Shown: one piece after another, positions 22,145 to 32,762 of the stretch | Position numbering within the stretch: the first letter of the stretch is position 1 | Layout: each line of letters begins with the position of its first letter | Origin: Sclerotinia nivalis | Lineage: Eukaryota > Ascomycota > Leotiomycetes > Helotiales > Sclerotiniaceae | Assembly (NCBI GenBank): GCA_029531795.1 | Contig: JAPEIS010000001.1 | Location: 1,860,001 to 1,924,000 of the forward strand | Direction: 5' to 3' | DNA length: 64,000 nt | The notes under the pieces: generated by a model | Seen by the model: the letters and a program-made list of their open reading frames with translations, nothing else | Told to the model about the DNA's origin: nothing | Database searches by the model: none | Position numbers and translations under genes: made by a program

Positions 22145-23452
22145 TACTTAGAATTTATCTGTCAAGGAATAATGTAAATATGATAGATAAGTTCCAATCA
22201 TATCTTGTAAAAAAACAAAACAGCACTGATCTGATAGTACTTGTGGTTTTCCAAGAGTTAGCTACAAATAAGGATTGTGTTTTAGACGAGAAGATCATAG
22301 TAAGGCAGCTCTTAAATAAGGATAATTAAATTTTTGCTAGTGTTTGCTTCTTTAGTAGAGTGAATCAGGAAAATGAGACTCTCAAGGTACCACAAGTCTT
22401 TGTGTGAATGGTCTAACATGAGAGCCGTAAATAAATATGGGTTTTCAAGTTCTATCAATGTGTACTTTCTATTTTCTATTGACACTACCACAAATCATTT
22501 TGAAGAAAAGCCAATACAGGTCTTGGTCCTCAACATTAATTCTTATGCTCATTCACTCGATCTATCAACTTCTTCAAGTTCCTACTGCCCTCCGCCAGTC
22601 AATAAAGATTCCACGAATTGCTTCACAGCAGCTTTCTTTATTTGGAAGCCATGCCAGTAGTTTTGTTAGATGTATGTACTAGAATCATTCTCATGAGCTC
22701 TGTGCCTATAAATAATGAATAGGTTGCGAAGTCGAGTATTCTCCACACTACCTATCTTAATACTATAGCCCAGGCACAAATGAGAAGCAGGAAAAAGCTA
22801 GCTAGAAAATAACTCAAGCTACACGTCCCCCAAGTGCGAGAATGAGATGTAAGCTTGTACGACATTACCGGAAGCCAATTTCGCTGTCACTAAACTCTAC
22901 ACTAATGCGCCTGAGAGGTAAGTCTTCATCTTGATACAGCATTACAGATAGGTTAATAATGCAGAGAGAAGAAAACAATTACATGTACGGCCAACGACCC
23001 ATGAGAATGAGACCGATGGTGGAGGATGACCTGATCAAGAAGTTCGTAACCATACTCATCTCTTTCCCAACCACAATTGCTCTTATTTCTTTCATCACTT
23101 AATTTGCTGTAAGGATTTTCTTTGGATCACGATGCTCTGCCAACAGGTATAGTCCAGAAGCTCATTTGGTGACAATTTTTCTATGGGTACGTCACATAGA
23201 AGTGTTCGGTCAACTTAACAGCAGTCACCAATCACATGCCAAAGAATTCGTGGAAACTATTTTCATTTATCTGTACCAGGCTATTCAAAGATACTAGGTC
23301 TAGGGATAGCCTTTCATACCATACTGGATCATCGCCGAATTCCGATTGCTGCCAAATTTCTGTTGGTCGAGATTACTACGATTTTGCATCATCATGCCTT
23401 TCCTGCTTCATGAAGGAGCTCCTACATGATAGGTTTGCCCACAGACTAAAAA
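22145..23452. other. intergenic, no supported gene
   Basis: An ATG frame at 22373-22660 (95 codons) exists but has no domain, codon or splice support. Otherwise AT-rich sequence. Confidence 0.45.
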
Positions 23453-24110
23453 TCAAACTATTAGCTGGCTTATCGCAGGCTGTGAGAATTAAAGTAACTG
23501 GAGGAGCAGGATAATGATGGATTTGCATTTGAAAAGCCAGGTCCTTACAGTGATATCACCTAAAGCACACACAAAATCCACCTTAGCAGAGCTCTTCACC
23601 TGAATATTACCGGGCTTGGAGTACGAGTCGCCACAAGGAAAGGGTGCTGTAAAGCAACCAGATGTAGGACCGCCATTTGAGGGGGAAATGTATCGAACAC
23701 CCGAATTATCGCAACAATTGTTGACGGCAGAAATGTCATAATAAGTTAATCCTTGCCAACCTTGGAATTGTATCTCAACAATGATCTTGGGAGCGCTTTG
23801 ATCTTCTTGTGGAAACACAGATTTGAATGATCCGCCCCAGCTGAAGCGGAACAACATTAGTATTTGGAAGAAAGATACGATATAGAATTGGATAGTAAAC
23901 TTACCCTTGAGGAAAGGTCACCACAGTTGTGGAGACCATCGATGATGCAACATGCTGGTTGGGAATTTCAGCAGAGCCAAGGTTTGGGGAGAAGTAAATG
24001 GTGCGGTTCTTGGGGTCTGGGTTCCAAAACAAGACGGTATTGCCCATTACAGCTGTAAGCAGCGAGAAGATAGAGGCAAGAATAAGACTGGTCTTATTGG
24101 GATGAGACAT
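23453..24110 (-). CDS. small secreted cysteine-containing protein, thaumatin/BYS1-like in shape
   Basis: Exon 1 is 24110-23905 with a signal peptide at residues 1-23; the 64-nt intron leads to exon 2 from 23840. The mature part is about 140 residues with FQGWQGLTYYDISAVNNCC, a Gly/Pro/Ser-rich loop, six or more Cys, and KVDFVCALGDIT near the end. The YYDIS strand and Cys-rich loop recall fungal thaumatin-like or BYS1 proteins, but I do not claim the family. At 23548 a GTAAGG donor can splice to 23480, giving an eight-residue last exon with stop at 23453 (174 aa). Unspliced, the frame ends at 23489 with a hydrophobic tail. It could be an effector-type protein; that is inference. Confidence 0.65.
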
Positions 24111-25538
24111 ATTGCGAGAAAAAGAATTTATGGCCGATGAATCTTTGCGTCGAGAATAGAAGAGTTCCTAAGATCAAGGTAGGTCAATGTGAACATTTGA
24201 TTATCCAAAATAGACGTAAGAGATGTTGCGATTGAAGAGTTGAAGTTGATGAAGAAGATTGACTTCTAGATTGAGGAGAAAGAAGAAAATTAAAACCGAA
24301 GGGGTGTAGAGAGAAAGGCTCAGCCTAAGGCGCAGTTAAAATCACTCCATCAATGTCAAGTGAATGCATTTTGCTGAAAAAAGAGGAGGATCTCATGCTC
24401 TGCTATTGTATTAACTGAGAATTGCGTAATTTTATAGCCACATATCCTCAGAGGTTAGCTTGGTGAAAAGCCTTCATATCTAAATAAGTATGAAGTAGGG
24501 GAGTGAAGCTCATATGGGGGCTTAGGAAAAAGGCAGCTCTCCAGGGAAAAGTAGGCCGATACCGATATCTGTAAAAGAATGAGGCGGTGCTCATATTTGA
24601 AACGACCAGGCAGCTAAATTCTCCTCTTCGTCTATTCAGATTGGAGCGGGGTTTCTAATAGTCGGGACTTCAGTCGAACACAGAGAAATTCCTAATGTGG
24701 TTGGAATAATTGGAATATTAGAGTTTTTCAGAACTCGATACCACATTCAAAGATCCACATCTTCTGGAGCCAGCTTCGGGAACTCGATTTGACAATTTTT
24801 CTGACTGAAGGGGAAATGAAGATCATCATCACTTTATAAAAGCTTTGAATATGACTGTAATTGCTCTTGATTCACGCGAGTGGTTTATCAGATTCTGGTA
24901 ATAGACGTGGCAATGTCATGGCATAGTATGATACCAGATTCTCAGTATTCATACGCCCCCACACACCACGCCAGACCTACCTTCCTGCTACCTCGTCATC
25001 ACTAGCCTGTGCTTTTGGATTATCGAATTAGAAGCTGTATTGCCGGAACCAGCAATGTCTAAAATAGAAGTGCCGAAGCTATGAAGTGCCGGATATATTC
25101 AGATATGCAACAGAATGACAAACCGGAGCTAGCAGTGCCAAGAGCTTTCAGACGCAATAGATTCTAAGCAAAGCTTTCGTGAAACGCCAGACTCTTCCTT
25201 GCGGATACAGAAGCTAGTAATTATCACCGAATTATAGTATGGCAAAAGCCACAACTCTAACTCTTTAACTCAAAGCTTCAGGTGTGGTCAGTTGGCCCCA
25301 CTCTAGGAATGCAATCCACTCCGATCCACCCCCTAATTATACTCCCCCACTAGCTAAAGCTAACCGAGAACACAAACCTCCACAAAACACAAATCATGAA
25401 ATCAACACATCCTCAAAACTCCATAACCAACAACCAAGATACAAGATTTACATTCAAGGATGCGGGAAAAACTATCCTGCTTTTGACGATAAATGAAGAA
25501 TGTGGTAATTTCATGACAAGGGAAAACCAAAAAAGAAA
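24111..25538. other. intergenic, nothing recognised
   Basis: 5' flank of the secreted-protein gene, then AT-rich DNA to the tRNA. No repeat or frame stands out. Confidence 0.5.
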
Positions 25539-25610
25539 TGCAACAACGGCGAATCGAACGCCGACCTCCACCTTGGAAGGGTGGAATCCTAACCATTGGA
25601 CCATTGAAGC
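25539..25610 (-). tRNA. tRNA-Gly(TCC), acceptor stem partly mismatched
   Basis: Minus strand, 72 nt without CCA. Anticodon loop CTTCCAA is closed by the five-pair stem CCACC/GGTGG, giving anticodon TCC. The T arm CGGCG-TTCGATT-CGCCG is perfect, and the D arm GTCC/GGAT is present around AATGGTTA. The 3' acceptor strand TTGTTGC expects GCAACAA, but the 5' strand reads GCTTCAA, so pairs 3-70 and 4-69 are T-T mismatches. Six Ts follow the 3' end (25534-25529), a normal Pol III terminator. There is no intron. It is either a functional but weakened gene or a recent pseudogene. Confidence 0.85.
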
Positions 25611-26226
25611 TAGAAGAGCTGAAAAGATGCTCGAATTTGATGGTGTGAAGCTAAGCATTTGACAATATATAGCTTTGCAATCGAAAGGTGGGGGGCTGTG
25701 GAGCCAGATGGTTTGGTGGATATCAAATTAGTCATACCCGTGCCTCAATATCGGGAATTTGAAATCGAATTGGTCAGGGACTGCAACGATTACAATCCGT
25801 TGACCAAAAAGATTGTTCTCTGCTCCGGGGGAAAGTAAGAGCGTCTAGATACATTATGGCAGGACTCTTCTCGGTAGAGTACCTTCCCAACTGGTCACGG
25901 ACGCTCACTGGCAGTTTCCTAAAGTTAGAACTGTCTGCCAATATTTAACATGGTTTTTATTCCCAATATGAAGGTAGTTTCATATCTCGTAACATGAATA
26001 ATTCATACTCTACTTTTCGAAAGCATGCATGATAGATTTATTACTTACGTATGAATATTGGTTGATAAGGTTGATCCCCTTTCCATACATTTGAATTTAT
26101 ACTTCAGGGTCTAATTTATCAGCTCCTGAAAAGCATTTTGGCTATTGGTTCTTTACCCTCGCCAGATTTCCACTTGTTTTCTCCGCATAATCTGTATTGC
26201 CGGGTCGTTTGCATCAATTATTCGCA
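25611..26226. other. intergenic, nothing recognised
   Basis: No gene or repeat seen between the tRNA and the next frame. Confidence 0.5.
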
Positions 26227-26670
26227 ATGATGATCCTTCAAGGTCACCGTTCCAACTCCTTGTCCTCTAACGAAGAACCCAAAATTTCTGAGTCTCAACA
26301 AGCCAATCGATTCCCGCGAAGAAATCTCAAACCATGGGCGCGCGATCCACCCTACAATACCCACCGAGAAGCCAATCTCACGCCTTTCAACACCATGCAT
26401 ATGCCTCGTCTAGATTCACCTGGCAGTCAAGAGCGGCGCTCGCACATACCTATCTGGGAGCCTCTGTACATGGAAGATACTCCGGATTCAAAAGAACAGG
26501 GCGGTAAACGTCAGAGTGGTATGTCGATGGATACCAATAGCTTGAAAGTAGAATTGAAGAGTCCATTCTCTGCTGGTGCGGACGGAGATGATGGCATAGA
26601 TCATGGTTGTTGTGCTTGGAAGTTGTGTTTGACATTTATGACTGCCAACTGGATGTCTCGTGCGATGTGA
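26227..26670 (+). CDS. hypothetical protein (147 aa)
   Basis: Starts at the ATG at 26227; the first codon of the longer open frame is only a TTG. The product is hydrophilic, rich in Arg, Pro, Ser and Asn up to residue 120, and ends in a short Cys/Trp-containing hydrophobic segment (GCCAWKLCLTFMTANW). No signal peptide and no recognised domain. The composition is protein-like but there is no other evidence; it could be one exon of a larger gene. Confidence 0.4.
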   Translation: MMILQGHRSNSLSSNEEPKISESQQANRFPRRNLKPWARDPPYNTHREANLTPFNTMHMPRLDSPGSQERRSHIPIWEPLYMEDTPDSKEQGGKRQSGMSMDTNSLKVELKSPFSAGADGDDGIDHGCCAWKLCLTFMTANWMSRAM

Positions 26671-28815
26671 GGTAATGATTTGGGTATTATTGGTCTGCTT
26701 AATAATTTGGTATCCCGAAGAAATGGAGAGAAAGGTTACTGCACGTATCAGATCATTCGTTGGGAGCGCTGAGTAGATGTATTGATTATTCCCCGAACTA
26801 TGAGCAATAACGGCATCAGAGTGGAAAAATGACGATGATTTCTCTTGTTAGGAGTATGATACTAGAGATGGAGATTTATTAAGGAAACACAACATGTTAC
26901 TTCACTTAATCTTGCGCACTCATATCGTGAAAGGAGCATTGCGTAAGATTGACTTATAAATGCCTTAGAATCCTTACTTCGCCGGTCTCGACAGCTAGTC
27001 GGCACTAAGAGGAGCTTGATGAACACTTTTAACTCCCTATGAGCCGCTTCACGGATGTATGTCTTCTTGGGGAGATAGTGAAAAAAATTTCCCATAACAG
27101 TATTAGCTCAAAAAACTCATGTCTTGCATATAGCATCGATCATATAATTCACCCATGTTTGCAGAAATTTTGAATTTGTAGAACAAGGATGCCTTTTTGA
27201 CCTAGACAGAATTTCCTGAGATACATTCGCTCCTTCCATATGTCAAATGCATTTGGTGCGCCTTTTGAAGATGGCGATCTGGTTCTTTGTCTTGACCTAG
27301 TAATCACCGAAGCATATCATCCCTAGAAATTTGATTTCAATGTTCAACTCTTTACCTACTCTCATCTATATTGTGTTAGTAGTCTGCGATATCTCCAGCT
27401 TCCTCATTTCCCTTTTCAGTCATCATTGGTAAAACAAATGCTGCTTGCCTTTATTTGCGGCTCTCATCCGAATGATACATTGGGCATTCTGCATTTTGGA
27501 GTGACTCTCAGGAGCAACTGTTTTTGTCGATGCAGAAGGGCCAGCGACATATATTGTAACACAAATATAGCTAGCCATATTAGTAAAGCCAGGTACAGAG
27601 CCACTGAAATTTGAATTGAATTTGTGGATTAACAGCGTTCATAAATTGCTTGATTATGTTTGATGCTTGTATGTTCTGCTTGCGCCTGCCCACCTGTTCA
27701 ATTCCGCAATTGAAATTATAGTTAGAGTTCAAGTTAAGTATATGTATCACTCACAAGTACTTTTGTCGGTAGGCACGTATATGGTGAGGTGAAGCATTCA
27801 ATAGTACTCTTGTGATTCGTATTGATTTGCCTAAAGAACTAGAACTATGGAAACGTCGAACTATATAAAGCTCGATCGAGGCACTAGCGTCAACGCTAGT
27901 GGGTTCACGTGATGAATATCCCGACAACTTTTGTTTCTAGAAATGAGATATCAAAGCATTGAAAACTCACTCAAAATATCACTCTTAGCATCGCATCATC
28001 ATTGCTCATAGGCAGCCTTGCCCAATTACCTTTAACTTACTGTTGGAATGCAGATGGCTTGAAGAATGAAAATAGAGGGGGAGAAGCAGGTCTTATAGAT
28101 GGATTTGGGACCGGACTGTGCGTAGAAAAGTAGGACTAGTTGCTGCAAATGGGACAAAGTTGGCCTGATTATTTATGGAGTGGAAAGTTAGTAGGAATCT
28201 AAGTCAGTGAGGCTAATTAAAGGTCCTCTGGTGGTCTGAAATTAAAAGCAAACGAAAGGTAGAGGCCAGCTGGACTGTCACATCGAATCTTGATAACTCT
28301 ACTCAATGGCTAACTTGACACAAAGTAACTGAGATAATAGCCATAATCAAAGATCAAGAGGTATGAATTGAAGTCATGCTTTCTATGCTTCTTGAAACAT
28401 CAGTTTTTCCTTACGAAACACTTGAAAGTATTATGAGGCAGTCTCTATCATCTCTCCTTTTATCATAAATTCCTAGAAGTCGTCTTAACAATAGCATCTA
28501 AAGCCTCGTTTAAAGTTTGGACCTTGACAATTCACTTGTACGGCTGTTGAAATGCAATTTTATTATTTATGTTGAATTTGTTCTTTGAAATCACAACTTC
28601 GAAACTTGTAATTTGATATCCCTTTGAACTTTCAATCTTCCAGTATCTTGCAAAATAATCCCAAATCTTCAAGCAATCAAAGTTTGCATTTACAAGACAT
28701 CCAGCCCTTCAATAGCTCTTGGGTAAACTATCAGCAAATTACAACTACATTCACAAGATAGCACTTGATATCACACCCTTTACTTTATTTAACAAATCAT
28801 TCAACCATCTTCAGC
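26671..28815. other. intergenic with a TATA-palindrome-E-box cluster
   Basis: 2.1 kb with no supported gene. At 27861-27870 is CTATATAAAG. Then a 20-bp palindrome follows at 27882-27901 (CACTAGCGT/ACGCTAGTG, 2-nt spacer) and CACGTG at 27907-27912. The rest is AT-rich. Confidence 0.5.
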
Positions 28816-30185
28816 ATGCATTTTTCAACCGATTATACACCGTCTTCGAATACCTGCAACACAGAGGCTTCTAATTCCTCGCCTTCTGGTCGTACTCTCA
28901 AGCATGGCATTGAAACCACTAGCAACGATGAGCAGCATGCCATTAAACGTATCAAGCGCGAGCGGATGTCAATTACACCACCCAAAATACCATTCAACCA
29001 CTCTCGACGAAAGATTTCCTCCAAATCTAGGCCAACGCTGTTCACAACTTCTCGCATCGACAACTCCACTGGCTCTATCCCTGATCGCCTACCTGCTAAT
29101 TCCCACCGCCAAGTTTCTCCTTCCTCTCCTGCCAACGGTGATCGTGTTGTTAACCCTGTGTCCCTCGACAACCGACCAACAGCTTCTCAACATACTCCTG
29201 CCTCGAACGACCAAGGCGATTATTCTATCCAATCCATTCTCCAACAAAAGAATGGCGAGATATCGAAGTTGAAAGTCAAGCTCGTGCAAAGCGAAACACT
29301 TCGCCTCGAAGCTGTTGCTCGAGAAGAAAAGCTTCAGGAGCAAACCAAAGCCAGAGATGATCTACTTCGTGAATTCAACCTTGATTTTGATTTGCAAGCA
29401 GAACCTGTAGTGTTGATGGAAAAGGTCATTTCATCACAAATCGCGCCGGGAAAATTGTGGAGAAGGAGATTTGGCAAATCTTGTGCGAGATATAACGATT
29501 TGGAGGAAAAATATAAAGCCCTTGAAGGCAAGTATAGGACAGTCGAGACTGACTTGCGAGAGAAATATATCACTCTTGAATCCAAGTACAAAACACTCAA
29601 AGCTAGAGGAGTTAATCAAGCTTCTTATGTCTTGTTCGAAGGTCGAAAGGCAAGTTTCTTTTCATCGTAAATTAATAATGCCGTTGCTAATCTTTCAAAG
29701 ACTCCTTACTTCATTTCTGCCAATGATGACGAAGAATATCACACCGCCGAAGAGTTGACAGCCATTCGAAAAGAGCGCGAAGATAAAGAACTTGCCGACA
29801 TGCAAGACGAGTTTGATGACTTTATGAACGGTGTCGTCAAGGAGTGCGATGTTCCTATTCCGTCCATTGAAACCGTCCCAGGAGATATGAGGATACTTGA
29901 ACCACCTAATGCACAGTCTCATACAGTAGCTAGATCATCAAATCCAACAGTATGTGTTCTTTCAATCCGTCGATTCAGGGGCCTACAAAGGCTGTTAACT
30001 ACATTGATAAGATGCTGACTATTTGGCTCCCACAGAGAACTGGTTCCTCTGTTCCCACCCGATTTGTCACACTGTCCGTCACACCGAAGTTGCCCGACCC
30101 TCCAAACACCTATAAAACCAATCTTGAGATATGGGGCCGACGCAGTATGCCATTGTTTCCTGGTCCGGCTCGGGCATCTGTTTAA
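28816..30185 (+). CDS. coiled-coil protein A (410 aa), unknown function
   Basis: Exons 28816-29649, 29701-29949 and 30036-30185, all in phase 0, give 410 aa. The start is the ATG at 28816; an in-frame ATG at 28765 lies upstream in what looks like leader. The first intron (51 nt) has a GC-AG border with perfect GCAAGT donor and GCTAAT branch; removing it is required to pass a TAA. The N-terminal half is Ser/Thr/Asn-rich and basic with IKRIKRER as a likely nuclear signal. Residues about 130-275 form a coiled coil with repeated KYxxLExKY heptads. An acidic DDEEYHTAEEL region follows, then a Pro-rich end. Protein B, 2.6 kb downstream, has the same order of SNDE-IKR-TPP sequence followed by a coiled coil, so the two may be paralogues. 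No known domain. Confidence 0.7.
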
Positions 30186-32762
30186 CCTATCTGGCAGAAA
30201 GTAGTGAGTTTTCCATCTTGGTCTAATTTTTTGTATCGAAGGCGACTGATTGATGATAGCAACCGGCGAATGTATAACAAAACCAGCAAATCAACTCAAC
30301 GAGACCTTCAATAACGAAGAATGTTACTGCTGCGTGGTGAGAGCCAGCAAGCCTTGGCCCTGGCCAGCCAAAGTGGATTTAGCTTTTACGGGCAACAGTA
30401 GCAATCTCAAATTTCCATTCTCGGTCTTGTCGAAGCTCCATATCAACAGGCCCTACCAAGAAGTCTTTCGTCGTGTCCCTACCTTACCATAATTATACAG
30501 TCATACAACCAGCTACAGATAAACTCAACTTCAAATAGCCTCTCTGTGCTCTTGCGCTTTAGAGGGAGACGTCGCGACACAATCTCAAGGCATTCTAATC
30601 ATCAATAGACCATCCTCTATCATAACTACACTTATGCAACTACTTCCTCGATTTTGTTCCGGTCGACTTATCAAGCGCGTGCACACACTACTGCGGAATT
30701 CCATACTTCGATTTTATTCCGATAGAAACTCCTCATTACACCCCACAAATTTTCAAATACTACTCTATCAACTTTATTCCGGTCAATTTCTCGGGATCCT
30801 GCACATACTTTCACTTGCCGCATGGCATAACTGGGTTCCCTCCTGATCAGATACCCTCATCACGACTTTTTCGATTGCTTTCGCTATTTTCATACCATTC
30901 TTCCCCCTTTCATAATGAATCTCGCAGATTTTTAGTCGCATCCCCAAGAGTGCAATATCTTGTCGATATATTCTAGACTATTTATATCGAGCATTCTGCG
31001 AACTTAATTTCTCTCGATACTCTCTCCCTTGTCGGCTTTCTGCCGGCGGTTCTTCATCAATGTCTCGGGTTAAACATAGTATAATCCTAGGGAGGATATA
31101 CGAGAGCGAATATTTATGTATTCTGTTCTGGAGACGTCTCCCAATGTGCGCCTCGTTTTATTTCTTCTGCAATCTTTTCCTGTGTTACGCCCATATGTGC
31201 GGTCTCTTATGTTTCCGAGTGCATAATGATATCCATATGGAGCAGTCGTGATGTATTGTGATTTTGTTTCTAGTATCTATGGCGGTTTACCGTCTGACAG
31301 ATTTTATATGGTTTCTAAGATTTGGTATTTTGGACCTGGGGTTTGGGGTCTCAGTTGCAGATTTATGACCGGCGGTTTTTGTTGTAGATAGCTATGACAA
31401 TGGCTGGTTTGGTTACTTGTTTGGTTACTTATATATCGTTGTTGGTATTGGGGGCTGAGATGTAACATATCATTAATGGCATAAATTCTTACATAGCAAT
31501 GCTTGTCGTATGTAAATCATTCAAGAATATCGCGTTGCGTTCAAAAATCGATCCTACACCTTGAAAATCTATTCATAAAGTTTCTTATTACTATACTATT
31601 ACTCTCCGATTTTGACCATAGACACTCTTCAAAATCTGTCTGCCTGAATATCTGTCTGGAGATGTAACGACTGATAGTCTTACAATTTGATTCAAATAAT
31701 TGAGGCACAACAGACTTCTTTGCCCAAAGATATTTCTAACTTCGATGAAGCCAGTGTGCCATGCAACCCGAATCTACAATGATCTGCTAAGAACTGTTCA
31801 CTTTCTACCACTGAATATGCTGAGGCGGAGTAAGTTGTTATTTTAAGTCTCAATCCCAGATTAACCACTGACATCCACGCATTGACAAACGTGATTCTAC
31901 CATAGGCACCAAGCAGCATCATACGCGTCATATATATACATGTAATCTCCTGTGCAGAACAACAGGTTGACTCACACAAGTGAATATGGTGTTTAAATCG
32001 TCGATCGTCTACCTAAGAAAAAAGCCTTGGCGGGATTTCCTTCATCTTCCTTCTACCAGCCTCTTGCAATAACTCAACTTCCCCTCAATCTCGAAGGAAA
32101 GAAGCCGTGATTACCCGGTGCGATCCTAGTACAGTGACAGAATCCAGCAGAATAGTACGGGAGCCATTTGCCCAACATAATTCTGAATTTTTGGTTGGAT
32201 AGAAACCATAAAACGCTAAGCGAAATAATTTTTGTATTGAATATACGGCATCAATAGCCTCAAAATATTCAATACAGCCCGCGCTAAGGTAATCAGAACT
32301 TTCAAATCTGATAAGCGAGAACTTTCTTGTGCACAAAAGCGCCCTCTTGCTCCTCAGAAATCTTTTCAACCTCCACCTTGGCACGAAAATTTCCCAAAAT
32401 CATTTCGCACCAAGATACCCTCTCATCAGTCGTACGGCTACTACAACCATACAACCAGTACGTCTAGTACGATAGCACAAACACACTAAGAATTTTTAAC
32501 TCTTTATCGAGCACTTCTTCATTCATAACAGAGCGCTCTCTATCTGAGAAATCTTTCTTACCTACAACCTCTCCACACAACTTTGTTAATATCCTACACA
32601 AACAAGTCACTTAACATAATTTTATCAAGTACTACTTGACACTTCTTCGCCTTTCAGCCAGTGCTTGCTTATTACTTTACACTACAACTGTAGTATCAAA
32701 CCTTCCTCTTATCACAATTGATTTTCGAGTTTTCTCTTCTATCAGTTATTATTTTATTCGCC
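30186..32762. other. repeat-bearing intergenic DNA after gene A
   Basis: Holds four degenerate units with an exact 60-bp period around 30601-30840, most ending ATTTTRTTCC or a relative, and a diverged copy (31125-31165) of the GACGTC-centred repeat found at 38.9 kb. No supported gene. Pyrimidine-rich DNA from 32040 to 32760 is the leader of gene B. Confidence 0.5.
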
